Shown: positions 52,824 to 61,948 of the stretch, piece after piece
Layout of the letters: each line of letters opens with the position of its first letter
Numbering within the stretch: position 1 is the first letter of the stretch
From: an uncultured bacterium
Lineage (GTDB): Bacteria > Actinomycetota > Coriobacteriia > Coriobacteriales > Coriobacteriaceae
Length of the DNA stretch: 64,000 bases
Reading direction: 5' to 3'
NCBI GenBank assembly: GCA_958349055.1
Contig: CATWBO010000008.1
Location: forward strand, 1-64,000
Notes under the pieces: generated by a model
Told to the model about the DNA's origin: nothing
What the model saw: the letters and a program-made list of their open reading frames with translations, nothing else
Database searches by the model: none
Program-made: the position numbers and the translations under genes

Positions 52824-53588
52824 GTGTTGGAAGAGAACGTGTCGGATAAAACTCAATACGCAACGGATGCGCCCGCGGGGGCGGCGCTGATTGCCCAGGC
52901 TATGGACCGGCGCGATGGCGCCGGCCGCTACAAGGCCATGCAATCCATCATGGAATGGGACCGCTCGCGCCTGGCCTACCGGGCCGTGAAGCGCGCGTTC
53001 GACATCGTGTTCAGCGGCGTTGTGCTTGCCGTAATCGCCATCCCCAGCCTGGTGCTCGCCGCTGCCATCCGCCTGGAGAGCGAGGGCAGCCCATTCTACA
53101 GCCAGATCCGCGTGGGCCAGACCCGACCCGACGGCAGCCTGACCACCTTCCGCATGTGGAAGTTCCGAAGCATGTACAAGGACGCCGACGACCGCCTCGC
53201 TGAGCTCAAGGAGCGCAACGAGATCGCCGGCGCCATGTTCAAGATGAAAGAGGACCCCCGCGTCACCAAGATTGGCAGGTTCATCCGAAAGCACTCAATC
53301 GACGAGTTCCCGCAGTTCCTGAATGTGTTCCTGGGACAGATGTCCGTCGTGGGCCCGCGTCCGCCGCTGCCGAATGAGGTTGCGCAGTACACCGAGTACG
53401 ACCTGCAGCGCCAGGCAGTGAAGCCTGGCATTACCGGCTGGTGGCAGGTTACCGACCGCAACGATACGGACTTCGATGGCATGGTGCGACGTGATTTGGA
53501 GTACATCGCTAAGCGCGGCGTGATTACCGATCTAAAAATCATCGCCCTTACAGTCATTGAAGTAATAACGGGGGGGGGTGCCTGCTAG
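52824..53588 (+). CDS. Initiating sugar-phosphate transferase (polyprenyl glycosylphosphotransferase) 1
   Basis: 254-aa membrane enzyme that loads the first sugar phosphate onto undecaprenyl phosphate. A cytoplasmic N-terminus of about 55 residues precedes KRAFDIVFSGVVLAVIAIP (membrane hairpin), then MWKFRSMYKDAD, KHSIDEFPQFLNVF, SVVGPRPPLPNEV and PGITGWWQV, all WbaP/WcaJ C-terminal-domain motifs. The frame ends in TGGGAC within a run of nine G, consistent with the usual GKGAY-like end. The start is GTG with weak signals; a second GTG five codons on has GGAAGAG before it. Confidence 0.9.
   Translation: MLEENVSDKTQYATDAPAGAALIAQAMDRRDGAGRYKAMQSIMEWDRSRLAYRAVKRAFDIVFSGVVLAVIAIPSLVLAAAIRLESEGSPFYSQIRVGQTRPDGSLTTFRMWKFRSMYKDADDRLAELKERNEIAGAMFKMKEDPRVTKIGRFIRKHSIDEFPQFLNVFLGQMSVVGPRPPLPNEVAQYTEYDLQRQAVKPGITGWWQVTDRNDTDFDGMVRRDLEYIAKRGVITDLKIIALTVIEVITGGGAC
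53570..53578 (+). repeat. Nine-G homopolymer at the 3' end of the first sugar transferase
   Basis: A mononucleotide run of this length is rare in coding DNA and prone to slippage. Loss of one G would move the stop from 53588 to 53637, overlapping the next start codon; gain of one adds 13 residues ending in tgt-tag. Confidence 0.85.
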
Positions 53589-53629
53589 AGGCATTTCCCG
53601 AGATATTTCCAATGGCGGGGTGTTAGCCC

Positions 53630-54274
53630 ATGTCTAGGAAACCAACGGGAACCCTCTTCTACCGCATATGCAAGAGAACGTTCGACATAGTATTCAGCGC
53701 CTGTTGCACGGCGCTTCTCGCGATACCTATAGCCGGTGTATGCGCAGCGATATGCGCAGAATCGCCGGGACGGCCCATCTACGCGCAAGAGCGAGTGGGC
53801 AGGGGCGGTCGGGCGATTCGAGTGCTTAAGCTCCGCAGCATGGTCACTGACGCAAACGATGTGCATAAGTACCTAAACCCTGAGCAATTAAACCAGTGGG
53901 AGGTCGAGCGCAAGGTCGACAACGATCCCCGCATTACCAAGGTGGGCCAGTTCATCCGTAAATGTTCCATCGATGAGATGCCGCAGTTTCTCAACGTACT
54001 TAAGGGTGACCTATCCGTTATCGGCCCGCGTCCCATCACGCGTGAAGAGTTGGAGCAACACTTCTCCGACGAGGAGAAGGAAGAGCTGTTGAGCGTCACC
54101 CCGGGCATCACTGGCCTATGGCAGGCGACTGACCGCAATGCTGCGACCTTTGAAAGCGGCTTGCGTCAACAGATTGAGCTTCGCTACGTACGCAATCGCT
54201 GTTTCCGCATGGATTGGAAGTGCTTCGTAGGTACTTTTGGCGCCATGTTCGGCAATTCCAAAACCGGTCGTTGA
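53630..54274 (+). CDS. Initiating sugar-phosphate transferase 2
   Basis: 214-aa second member of the same family. It has KRTFDIVFSACCTALLAIP (membrane segment), VLKLRSMVTDAND, KCSIDEMPQFLNVLKGDLS, VIGPRPITREEL and PGITGLWQATDRN. It differs from the first in most of the body and in the C-terminus, so it may prefer another sugar. The ribosome site is weak (GGGGTG, eight bases before ATG), and there are 41 nt between it and the previous stop. Confidence 0.9.
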   Translation: MSRKPTGTLFYRICKRTFDIVFSACCTALLAIPIAGVCAAICAESPGRPIYAQERVGRGGRAIRVLKLRSMVTDANDVHKYLNPEQLNQWEVERKVDNDPRITKVGQFIRKCSIDEMPQFLNVLKGDLSVIGPRPITREELEQHFSDEEKEELLSVTPGITGLWQATDRNAATFESGLRQQIELRYVRNRCFRMDWKCFVGTFGAMFGNSKTGR

Positions 54275-54308
54275 TTTTCGAAACACTAATTATAGAAAGG
54301 TGAAATAA

Positions 54309-55469
54309 ATGTCTTGCAATAGAACAGTGCCGTTCAATATTCCTCCTTGCGTAGGGGATGAAATCCAGTTTGTCCAACAGGCAGTTGAGGTCAACCACAA
54401 GATTGCTGGTGATGGCTTGTTTACAAAAAAGTGCAACGAATGGCTTGAGAGTCGCTTCAACTCCAATAAGATTCTGCTGACCACGAGCGGTACTAGTGCT
54501 CTCGAGATGGCTGCAATTCTTTGCGATCTAAAGCCTGGCGATGAGGTCATTCTCCCTTCGTTTACATTTACTTCAACGGCAACAGCGTTTGTTCTTGCTG
54601 GCGCGAAACTTGTTTTCGTTGATATCCGTCCTGACACCATGAATATCGACGAGACGAAAATCGAGTCCGCCATCACTGAACGTACTCGTGTTATCGTGCC
54701 CGTACACTATGCTGGCGTCGCATGCGAGATGGATACTATCATGGATATCGCCCGGCGCCACAACCTTCTAGTTGTCGAGGATGCGGCGCAGGCTGTCATT
54801 GCTACCTATAAGGGACGTGCTCTCGGCACTATCGGTGACTTTGGTTGCTATAGCTTCCATGAGACGAAGAACTATTCGATGGGCGAAGGCGGCGCCATCT
54901 CTATCAACAATTCCGCTTACTGCGATCGCGCGGAGATCATCCGTGAGAAGGGTACCAACCGCGCACAGTTCTTCCGCGGCCAAGTCGCAAAGTATAACTG
55001 GGTCGACTTCGGTTCGAGCTATCTTCCCTCCGAGCTCAACGCAGCCTATCTGTGGGCTCAGCTCCAACACGCCGATGAAATCAACGAGAATCGTCTGACA
55101 ACATGGCGAGCCTATTACGCCGCCTTTGAACCCCTTGCGGAGAAAGGACTTTTGGAGCTTCCGCGCGTTCCCGAGGGCTGTGAGCATAATGCGCACATGT
55201 TTTATATCAAGTTGCGCGATCTGGAGGCCCGAACTTCTTTCATTACATTCATGAAGGAGCATGGCGTGGGGTGCGTGTTCCATTATGTTCCCCTGCATTC
55301 CGCTCCGGCTGGTGAGAGATTCGGCCGCTTCAGCGGAGAAGATGAACACACTACTCCCGATTCCGATCGTTTGGTTCGTCTGCCTATGTACTACGGTATG
55401 TCGCTTGAAGATTTCGAGTATGTCGTTTCCTGCGCCAAAGAGTACTTTCTCAAGAAGGCGAGGGCGTAG
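54309..55469 (+). CDS. wecE: dTDP-4-amino-4,6-dideoxygalactose transaminase (WecE/RffA)
   Basis: 386-aa PLP-dependent sugar aminotransferase of the DegT/DnrJ family that forms dTDP-Fuc4N from the 4-keto-6-deoxy sugar. It is close to enterobacterial WecE: PFNIPPCVGDE, GDGLFTKKC, VHYAGVACEMDTI, VVEDAAQAV, SFHETKNYSMGEGG with the PLP Lys, and REKGTNRAQFFRGQV. ATG after GAAAGGTG. With rmlA at the window end it suggests dTDP-Fuc4N in the repeat unit. Confidence 0.92.
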   Translation: MSCNRTVPFNIPPCVGDEIQFVQQAVEVNHKIAGDGLFTKKCNEWLESRFNSNKILLTTSGTSALEMAAILCDLKPGDEVILPSFTFTSTATAFVLAGAKLVFVDIRPDTMNIDETKIESAITERTRVIVPVHYAGVACEMDTIMDIARRHNLLVVEDAAQAVIATYKGRALGTIGDFGCYSFHETKNYSMGEGGAISINNSAYCDRAEIIREKGTNRAQFFRGQVAKYNWVDFGSSYLPSELNAAYLWAQLQHADEINENRLTTWRAYYAAFEPLAEKGLLELPRVPEGCEHNAHMFYIKLRDLEARTSFITFMKEHGVGCVFHYVPLHSAPAGERFGRFSGEDEHTTPDSDRLVRLPMYYGMSLEDFEYVVSCAKEYFLKKARA

Positions 55470-55471
55470 GA

Positions 55472-56602
55472 ATGGGTGAAATGCGTCCCATTAAAGTGGC
55501 CTTCATTGAAGGCAAGATGAATTCTGGCGGCAAGAAGACGCTTTCCATGCAGTATTTTCTTAACTTCGACCCGGAGAAGGTCGAGGTCCACTTCATCTGC
55601 GACTCTGACTCCAACGCCGTGCCGACCGAGGAAATTGAGGCTCGCGGCGGGCGCGTCCATATCATCGCCCCTTACCAGAATATAGCGAAAAATATGTCCG
55701 ATATGGCCGACGTGTTTAAGCGGGAGCACTTCGATGTGCTGCACGCCTATAACAGCACGATGAATCTGTTTCCATTGCGCGTGGCCAAGAAGTGCGGAAT
55801 CCCGGTACGTATCTCCGAGAGTCTGTCCATGGCAAACGAGCGTGAGCCCAAGACCGTACTCAAGCTTATTTTGCGCAGATTCTCAAAGCTCTTTGCAACA
55901 CATTATATGTCCTGCGGCGAGGACTGCGGCCGCTGGCAGTTCGGCGACGCTCTTTACGACGCGGGGAAGGTTAGCGTTTTCAAAACGGCCATCGACTCGC
56001 GCAAGAACTCGTTCGATCCCGTCCTTCGAGCGCAGACACGCGCAGAGCTGGGCGTTGCGGACGACGAGTTACTCGCAGGGTTCATTGGCAGGTTTGCTGC
56101 GCAGAAAAATCCCATGTTCCTGATGGAGATCGTGGGGGAGCTGTGCAAACTCAATCCCAAGGCAAAGTTTCTACTCATCGGCGACGGCGAGTACAAGGAG
56201 CAGATGCTCACATTTATGGACGCCAACAGTTTTGCCGACCGTGTGATGTACTTGGGTCGCAGGGAGGACATCGTCGGGTTTTACCAGGCGATGGATTGCT
56301 TCTTGCTGCCGAGTCTATATGAGGGACTTCCTGTTGTCGGTCTTGAGGCCCAGTGCGCGGGTGCTGAAGTGTTTTTCTCGAGTGAAATCACGCCAGAGGC
56401 GTCGTTCTGCGACCAAGGGCACTTTATGTCCCTGACTGACGGCGCCAAGAAGTGGGCCGAAGAGATAAACGTCGTCTGCAGCCGTGGAAAGGAACGCACA
56501 TCTCGCACCGATGAGTGCATCGCCTCCGGCTTTGACTCTCGAGCCGAGGCTTTTAGGCTGCAGGACTACTACGCCAAGGCCTTAGCGGAGATGGGACGAT
56601 AA
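55472..56602 (+). CDS. Glycosyltransferase family 4 protein
   Basis: 376-aa retaining GT-B enzyme. N-terminal FIEGKMNSGGKKTLSMQY; C-terminal GFIGRFAAQKNPMFLMEI, FLLIGDGEYKEQM, VMYLGRREDIVGFYQAMDC and LLPSLYEGLPVVGLEAQ, the E-x7-E type donor site. It starts two bases after wecE. Donor and acceptor sugars unknown; it extends the lipid-linked unit on the cytoplasmic face. Confidence 0.88.
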   Translation: MGEMRPIKVAFIEGKMNSGGKKTLSMQYFLNFDPEKVEVHFICDSDSNAVPTEEIEARGGRVHIIAPYQNIAKNMSDMADVFKREHFDVLHAYNSTMNLFPLRVAKKCGIPVRISESLSMANEREPKTVLKLILRRFSKLFATHYMSCGEDCGRWQFGDALYDAGKVSVFKTAIDSRKNSFDPVLRAQTRAELGVADDELLAGFIGRFAAQKNPMFLMEIVGELCKLNPKAKFLLIGDGEYKEQMLTFMDANSFADRVMYLGRREDIVGFYQAMDCFLLPSLYEGLPVVGLEAQCAGAEVFFSSEITPEASFCDQGHFMSLTDGAKKWAEEINVVCSRGKERTSRTDECIASGFDSRAEAFRLQDYYAKALAEMGR

Positions 56603-57613
56603 TTGAAGACTAATTTGGCTGCCCCTACCAAGTTGCCCTTAATTTCGGTTGTTGTGCCTATCTATAACGTCGAGAGGTATCTCGAGGAATGCATCAAAAG
56701 CATCTTGTCTCAGACCTACTCTAATATCGAGGTGGTTCTGGTCGATGATGGCTCAACAGACAACTGCCCAGCGATATGCGATCGATATGCAGCCGGAAAC
56801 GACCGGGTGAAATCCGTCCATCGCGAAAATGGAGGGCTTAGTGCCGCCCGAAACACGGGCGTCAAGGCTTGCGACGGGGACTACGTCGGGTTCATCGATA
56901 GCGACGACTATATCTCACCCGTTTTCTACGAGGCACTGTATCGGGCTATTAAGCAGAGCGGTGTTGAGATGGCGGCTATGAGATACGGTGTCGACTTCTT
57001 TGACGGAGAGGAACCTGAGCTGGGACGGGACATCGAGGACGCTAGCGAGTACGAGCTTCTGAGCGAGGAGCAGTACCAGGAAGAGATTTTGTACCAGAAG
57101 AGCTGGGCCGGGGCCGTTTGGCGGCTCTATTCGCGTGATCTCGCTGAGAAGATCTACTTCCCAGAAGGGCTTTATTACGAGGATGACGAGACGGCTTATA
57201 GGTTTGCCCATGGCTGCGGAAAGGTCGCTGTGTTGAAGGCAACCGATCTCTACGCTTACCGGCAGCGTCCTACCAGCATCATGCGAGGTGCTTTTAATCC
57301 TAAGAAGATGGAGAGCTGCTTGGAGATTACTCGGCGCATGCGCAGCAAAATGCTCGAATGGTACCCGCAGCTCTCTGACGCTACATGCTCACGCTGTTTT
57401 GCTATCTGCCGAGTCGTTTTCTCTCAGATCCCCAAGGAGGACAAGGCAGCTCAGGTAACGATGTGGAAGGAATTGCAGGAGTATTCTGCAACTGTTATTC
57501 GCGATCCGAAGGCACGCAAGAAGGAAAGACTGGCGGCTTTAATATCGAGGATGGGACGCGTTCCGTTCCGCATTTTCTGCGATGTCTACCGACGACTGCT
57601 GCACGCCCAGTAG
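56603..57613 (+). CDS. Glycosyltransferase family 2 protein
   Basis: 336-aa inverting GT-A enzyme with ISVVVPIYNVERYLEECI, EVVLVDDGSTDNC, ENGGLSAARNTGV and FIDSDDYISP (DXD region). The apparent start is TTG directly after the GT4 stop. Part of the capsule/EPS unit assembly; substrate unknown. Confidence 0.88.
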   Translation: MKTNLAAPTKLPLISVVVPIYNVERYLEECIKSILSQTYSNIEVVLVDDGSTDNCPAICDRYAAGNDRVKSVHRENGGLSAARNTGVKACDGDYVGFIDSDDYISPVFYEALYRAIKQSGVEMAAMRYGVDFFDGEEPELGRDIEDASEYELLSEEQYQEEILYQKSWAGAVWRLYSRDLAEKIYFPEGLYYEDDETAYRFAHGCGKVAVLKATDLYAYRQRPTSIMRGAFNPKKMESCLEITRRMRSKMLEWYPQLSDATCSRCFAICRVVFSQIPKEDKAAQVTMWKELQEYSATVIRDPKARKKERLAALISRMGRVPFRIFCDVYRRLLHAQ

Positions 57614-57635
57614 ATTGCGACGTTAAAGGCTTTTT

Positions 57636-58757
57636 ATGTTTCCATATATTGCAATAGTTGTCATAATTATTTTTTTTCTGCTCCTCTCCTCGGCGCATGT
57701 TGCTGATAGCGGGAAAGTTGGGTTTGTGGTCGTTGCCGCGGCTCTCAGCACTGTTGCTGGTTTTCGAGCGATGAGCGTTGGCACCGATACGAGAACCTAC
57801 AGTACCATGTTCTACTGGATTGCAGGTTGTTCTGATTTAAGCAGCGCTTTTACCGTGTCCACTATCAATGCTCCTGTATATGTCTTTTACGCATGGGTTC
57901 TAGGTCGACTTGGACTTTCTCATCAAGCCTTGCTTTTGTTTAACGCGATTGTCACAAATACCGGTATCGCTATTTTTGCTAAGAGAACTTCGGACAATCC
58001 CCTTATTCCAATTCTCATATACTTCTGCTTGGGTCTGTATTTCCAAAGTCTCAACGGGATGAGACAATACGTTGCGATAGCCCTAGCAATCAACGCGTAC
58101 CTCGATTTTTATTATTATGGAATTCGAAAGCCGAGAGCATGGGTCTTATTCCTCCTAGCGTCCGGAATCCACAATACAGTTTTGATTTTGCTCCCTGGAA
58201 TCGGAGCAGCTCTTTACCTTCGAAAGCAAGACCATAAACGAAAAGGCCTTTGCTTTGTCAGCGCAATTGCCGCTCTATTCAGCCTGTCGCTCGTTGCTCT
58301 TTCGAACGTATTCATGGACTTATTCCCGATATATTCTATGTATGACGGTGTACAGAACATCGCGTTATTCTCTGGGGCATTCCAAGGACGAATTCGCTAT
58401 CTATACGCAGTCCTTCTTGTTATCTGTGTCTTCGGATTTTTCTCTCTTGATAAGAAAGACGGAGACAAGATTGAAACAAAGGAAACTAATCTGATATTCG
58501 CGCTCTTCCCCCTTTGCATCATATCCGGAATTGTTGGACTCGTATATGGAACTAGCTCTTTGATTAACAGGCTTCTTTGGTTTTATATGCCTGGCTATAT
58601 TGCTTTCATACCCGCCGTTGTTAATAACACTGAGAAGGGGTGGGCCATTCTATTGAGATTCGGAATTGCGTCCGTTCTTCTTATTTGGCTCATAGCACAG
58701 TTCGTTGAGAACCAAGATGACATGCTGCCATATGCGCTTGGCATGGGACTCTTCTAG
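57636..58757 (+). CDS. EpsG-family polysaccharide polymerase (Wzy-like)
   Basis: 373 aa with about ten membrane helices. The motifs FRAMSVGTDTRTY in the first loop and QSLNGMRQYVAIAL after the mid helix are typical of EpsG/Wzy-like polymerases, which join lipid-linked repeat units outside the membrane. The A/T content is clearly higher than in neighbours, as is common for Wzy genes. ATG after AAAGGCTTTTT. Confidence 0.87.
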   Translation: MFPYIAIVVIIIFFLLLSSAHVADSGKVGFVVVAAALSTVAGFRAMSVGTDTRTYSTMFYWIAGCSDLSSAFTVSTINAPVYVFYAWVLGRLGLSHQALLLFNAIVTNTGIAIFAKRTSDNPLIPILIYFCLGLYFQSLNGMRQYVAIALAINAYLDFYYYGIRKPRAWVLFLLASGIHNTVLILLPGIGAALYLRKQDHKRKGLCFVSAIAALFSLSLVALSNVFMDLFPIYSMYDGVQNIALFSGAFQGRIRYLYAVLLVICVFGFFSLDKKDGDKIETKETNLIFALFPLCIISGIVGLVYGTSSLINRLLWFYMPGYIAFIPAVVNNTEKGWAILLRFGIASVLLIWLIAQFVENQDDMLPYALGMGLF

Positions 58758-58787
58758 TGACTATTGGCTTCAAAGAAAGGGGACAAC

Positions 58788-59582
58788 TTGATTCCGAAAA
58801 TAATTCATTATGTTTGGTTCGGCGGCAAGCCGCTTGGCGAGAAGGAGCTTGCGTGCATTGCCTCCTGGAAGAAGTATTGCCCCGATTACGAGATAAAGCG
58901 TTGGGATGAGGATAACTTCGATCTCGACATCAACTCATATTGCAAAGAAGCCTATGCGGCGAAGAAATGGGCGTTCGTTAGCGATTATGTAAGATTATGG
59001 GTACTTGTAAATAACGGCGGTGTCTATATGGATACCGATGTCGAGGTCACCAAGCCTCTCGACTCTTTTCTTGAGCTTGAGGCGTTCTCTGGATTTGAGT
59101 CCGATGGGGATATTCCAACGGGGATAATGGGATGCCGCAAAGGTTTTCCGCTATTCCAGGCTTTGTTGGATGATTATGAAACTCGGCGTTTTCTCAAACT
59201 GGATGGTTCTTTCAATATGACGACGAACGTCGTGTACATTACTGAAGCCTGTCTCGAAAAGGGCCTTATCCGCAACGGACAACTTCAAACTGTCGATGGC
59301 TTTACACTATATCCCAAAGATTGGTTTTGTCCAAAAAGTCATGAGACCGGACGCATCTTTATTACCGAAAATACGCACGCAATACACCATTTCGCCGGTT
59401 CTTGGGAGAACGAGAGTACAAAAGAGATCGTTGCTCTGAAAAAAGATCTTTTAGGCCGCCATCCCTGGATAAATATCAAGGTTGCCGCTGTGATCGCCAA
59501 ATTGAAATACGCATTCTCCCACGGCGATTATAAGCCGCTGATCGACGGTTTCCGTAGCGCTTTTAAGCAAGCCGGCAAGTGA
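58788..59582 (+). CDS. DXD glycosyltransferase (GT32/capsular type)
   Basis: 264 aa with IPKIIHYVWFGGKPL at the N-terminus, ASWKKYCPDYEIKRWDE, then FVSDYVRLWVLVNNGG and YMDTDVEV, where DTD is the metal-binding DXD. This is the Och1/GT32-like capsular transferase style. I chose the TTG six bases after AAAGGGG; the earlier frame start has no ribosome site. Confidence 0.87.
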   Translation: MIPKIIHYVWFGGKPLGEKELACIASWKKYCPDYEIKRWDEDNFDLDINSYCKEAYAAKKWAFVSDYVRLWVLVNNGGVYMDTDVEVTKPLDSFLELEAFSGFESDGDIPTGIMGCRKGFPLFQALLDDYETRRFLKLDGSFNMTTNVVYITEACLEKGLIRNGQLQTVDGFTLYPKDWFCPKSHETGRIFITENTHAIHHFAGSWENESTKEIVALKKDLLGRHPWINIKVAAVIAKLKYAFSHGDYKPLIDGFRSAFKQAGK

Positions 59583-61948
59583 TAGGTGAGGCAAAGACAT
59601 GCAGTACATTTCAGGATTGGCTTTTGAATAATATGGCTTCTACATTCCAATCAAATAGAGTTGCAATCATGACGTGGTTCAGTTACCACAACTATGGATC
59701 TGCACTTCAGGTAACGGCACTTCGGCATGTTGTAAAAAGCTTCGGCTATGACGTTGATATCGTGGATTATGCGCCCTACGGGAAATATATCAAGCGTCCG
59801 GCGTTCAAAAGTGCTTTTGATGTCTACGGGGGTCTCCTCGATAAAGCAAAAGACAGGCTTTTAAACATAGACTATCAGCCGAAAGAGAGGGAGCGACTCT
59901 TCGATGCGTTTCTCGGCGAGCAATTAAATCTGACTGAAATCTGCCCCACGATGGCTGAACTTGAAGGGCTGAACGACTCTTACGATGCTTTCATCTGCGG
60001 CAGCGATCAGATTTGGGCTCCGAGTGTATATGACCCACATTATTTTCTCGACTTCGTCGCAGACGACCGACTCAAGATTGCCTATGCGCCGAGCGTCGGA
60101 TTACCGAAAGTGCAAGACTCCGACGTGGCAAGGCATATGGCTGGACTATGTGGCAGGCTGGATGCTTTGTCTACCCGTGAGGAGTCCGGGAGCAGCATCA
60201 TTAGCCGCCTTACCGGGAGAAATGTAGCGACTGTTGTCGACCCCACCCTCCTTATTGAAGGTGAGAAATGGCCTGAACTGGTATCTGCGAAATCCATTCG
60301 TCGCGACAAGCCCTACCTACTTGCGTACATGCTTGGAGCCAATGAGCGACATTGGAAGAGAATATATAAATTGGGAGAACTGCTGAGCTTAGAGGTTCGG
60401 CTTGTGCCGGTGTTCAAGAAAGACCTGAAGCGGTCTGGGTGTATAACCGACCCTATTGGCCCGGCCGAGTTCGTTTCCCTCGTTGACGGGGCCTCCTACG
60501 TCTGCACTGATTCGTTCCATGGTGTCGCGTTCTCCATCAATATGAACCGCAATTTCTGCGCCTTCGAGCGCTTCAAGCGCGGTGATTCGGGGAGCCAGAA
60601 CTCACGTGTCTACAACATACTCGATAAGGCAGGTCTCAAGTCGCGACTTGCCTCGGATGAAGCTAGAGACGAGGAGCTGGTCGCCTCCATTGATTGGTCC
60701 GCTCCTAACGACAAAATGGCTGCCGAGAGATATCGCTCGCTCACTTGGCTCGAAGCCGCTCTAAAGATGGATTCCAGGCCTCCCGCCCATAAGAACAATG
60801 TTTGTCGGAGCCGCACGCTCTGCTGCGGGTGTACTGCATGTTCCAGTGCTTGTCCAGTTGATGCCATCGATGTCTCTCTGGATGAAGAGGGCTTCTGGCG
60901 AGCTTTTGTGGATGAGAATGCCTGCATCTCTTGCGGTAAATGTCGCAATGTTTGCCCTTTCATTAAACATGACGAATCCTTGGCCGTCGATGAAGGTCGT
61001 CTCTTCTCCTTCAAGTCGTTTGACGGTGAGCAACTGCTCCACTCGTCAAGTGGTGGCGCTGGAGCGTCCATTGCCAAGATGTCAGCCGCTGACGGCGCAG
61101 CCCTACTAGGCTGTTCCTACGAGGACGGACGCGGAGCCGTGGGTCGCCTCGTCGAGGCCACCGACTCGGAAGGTGTGGCCTCGCTCGCGGGCAGCAAATA
61201 TACCCAAGAAGAGGTTGGTACCGCACTCTCTCTCGCGGCCCGTCATGACGGGCCGCTCGTTGTCTTTGGCACGCCGTGCCAAATTCAGGCGGCGAAGAAT
61301 CTCATGTGCGGTCGAAGCGACGTCACCTACGTCGACTTTGTATGTCACGGTGTGCCCACCAGGTACCTGCTAGACCGTTATGCTGACTGGCTTTCTTCTG
61401 AGTACTCCATGAGGGTCGAAAATCTACATGTGGACTTCCGCCACAAGCCGCGTGGTTGGAGAGAGATATACCTATATGCGAGCGATGGCATTCATGAGTA
61501 CTGTGAACACCAGCGCAAAGACCCATATTTTCTTATGTTTGAGGCCGGGCAGTGCTATGCGAGCTGTTGCTACGAATGCCCTTGGAGGACGGCGAGTGCT
61601 GCGGATGTTAGGATGGCGGACTACTGGGGGCCGAGATTCGCAGACGATAAGACCGGCGTGAGTATGGTACTGGCCTTGACGAATCGTGGCTACGAAGTCA
61701 TGGACGGGCTGCGCAAGTACGGCGATATCGCGGATCGACCATTTGATGACTACAGGAAGTATCAGCAGTGCGAAAATATGCCCGCTCCCGCATTCCGCGA
61801 CGAGCTTATTGCGGAACTATCCGATTCCGCATCGAGCTTGAAGGCTCTAAGCGATGAGTATGCTGAGCCCGTCGCCTCGACCCGCGATGCCTTGGAACGC
61901 CTTGACCCGCTTAAGTCTGTTGTTAAGCGCATGATCGGGAGGCGATGA
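59579..61948 (+). CDS. Fusion: polysaccharide pyruvyltransferase, 2x[4Fe-4S] ferredoxin, FrhB-like domain
   Basis: 789 aa in three parts. Residues about 28-390: PF04230-type pyruvyltransferase fold (FSYHNYGSALQVTALR, CGSDQIWAP, VDPTLLI, TDSFHGVAFSI). About 410-462: ferredoxin with CCGCTACSSACP and CISCGKCRNVCP. About 465-745: FrhB/F420-hydrogenase beta-like domains (FGTPCQIQAAKNL, DFVCHGVPT, CYECPWRTASAADVRMADYWG). Separate pyruvyltransferase and FrhB-like genes often sit side by side in polysaccharide clusters, and here they are one chain. The first half may transfer pyruvate ketals; the redox half's role is unknown. The GTG overlaps the preceding stop; the ATG at 59633 is an equally good start. 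Confidence 0.88.
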   Translation: MIGEAKTCSTFQDWLLNNMASTFQSNRVAIMTWFSYHNYGSALQVTALRHVVKSFGYDVDIVDYAPYGKYIKRPAFKSAFDVYGGLLDKAKDRLLNIDYQPKERERLFDAFLGEQLNLTEICPTMAELEGLNDSYDAFICGSDQIWAPSVYDPHYFLDFVADDRLKIAYAPSVGLPKVQDSDVARHMAGLCGRLDALSTREESGSSIISRLTGRNVATVVDPTLLIEGEKWPELVSAKSIRRDKPYLLAYMLGANERHWKRIYKLGELLSLEVRLVPVFKKDLKRSGCITDPIGPAEFVSLVDGASYVCTDSFHGVAFSINMNRNFCAFERFKRGDSGSQNSRVYNILDKAGLKSRLASDEARDEELVASIDWSAPNDKMAAERYRSLTWLEAALKMDSRPPAHKNNVCRSRTLCCGCTACSSACPVDAIDVSLDEEGFWRAFVDENACISCGKCRNVCPFIKHDESLAVDEGRLFSFKSFDGEQLLHSSSGGAGASIAKMSAADGAALLGCSYEDGRGAVGRLVEATDSEGVASLAGSKYTQEEVGTALSLAARHDGPLVVFGTPCQIQAAKNLMCGRSDVTYVDFVCHGVPTRYLLDRYADWLSSEYSMRVENLHVDFRHKPRGWREIYLYASDGIHEYCEHQRKDPYFLMFEAGQCYASCCYECPWRTASAADVRMADYWGPRFADDKTGVSMVLALTNRGYEVMDGLRKYGDIADRPFDDYRKYQQCENMPAPAFRDELIAELSDSASSLKALSDEYAEPVASTRDALERLDPLKSVVKRMIGRR

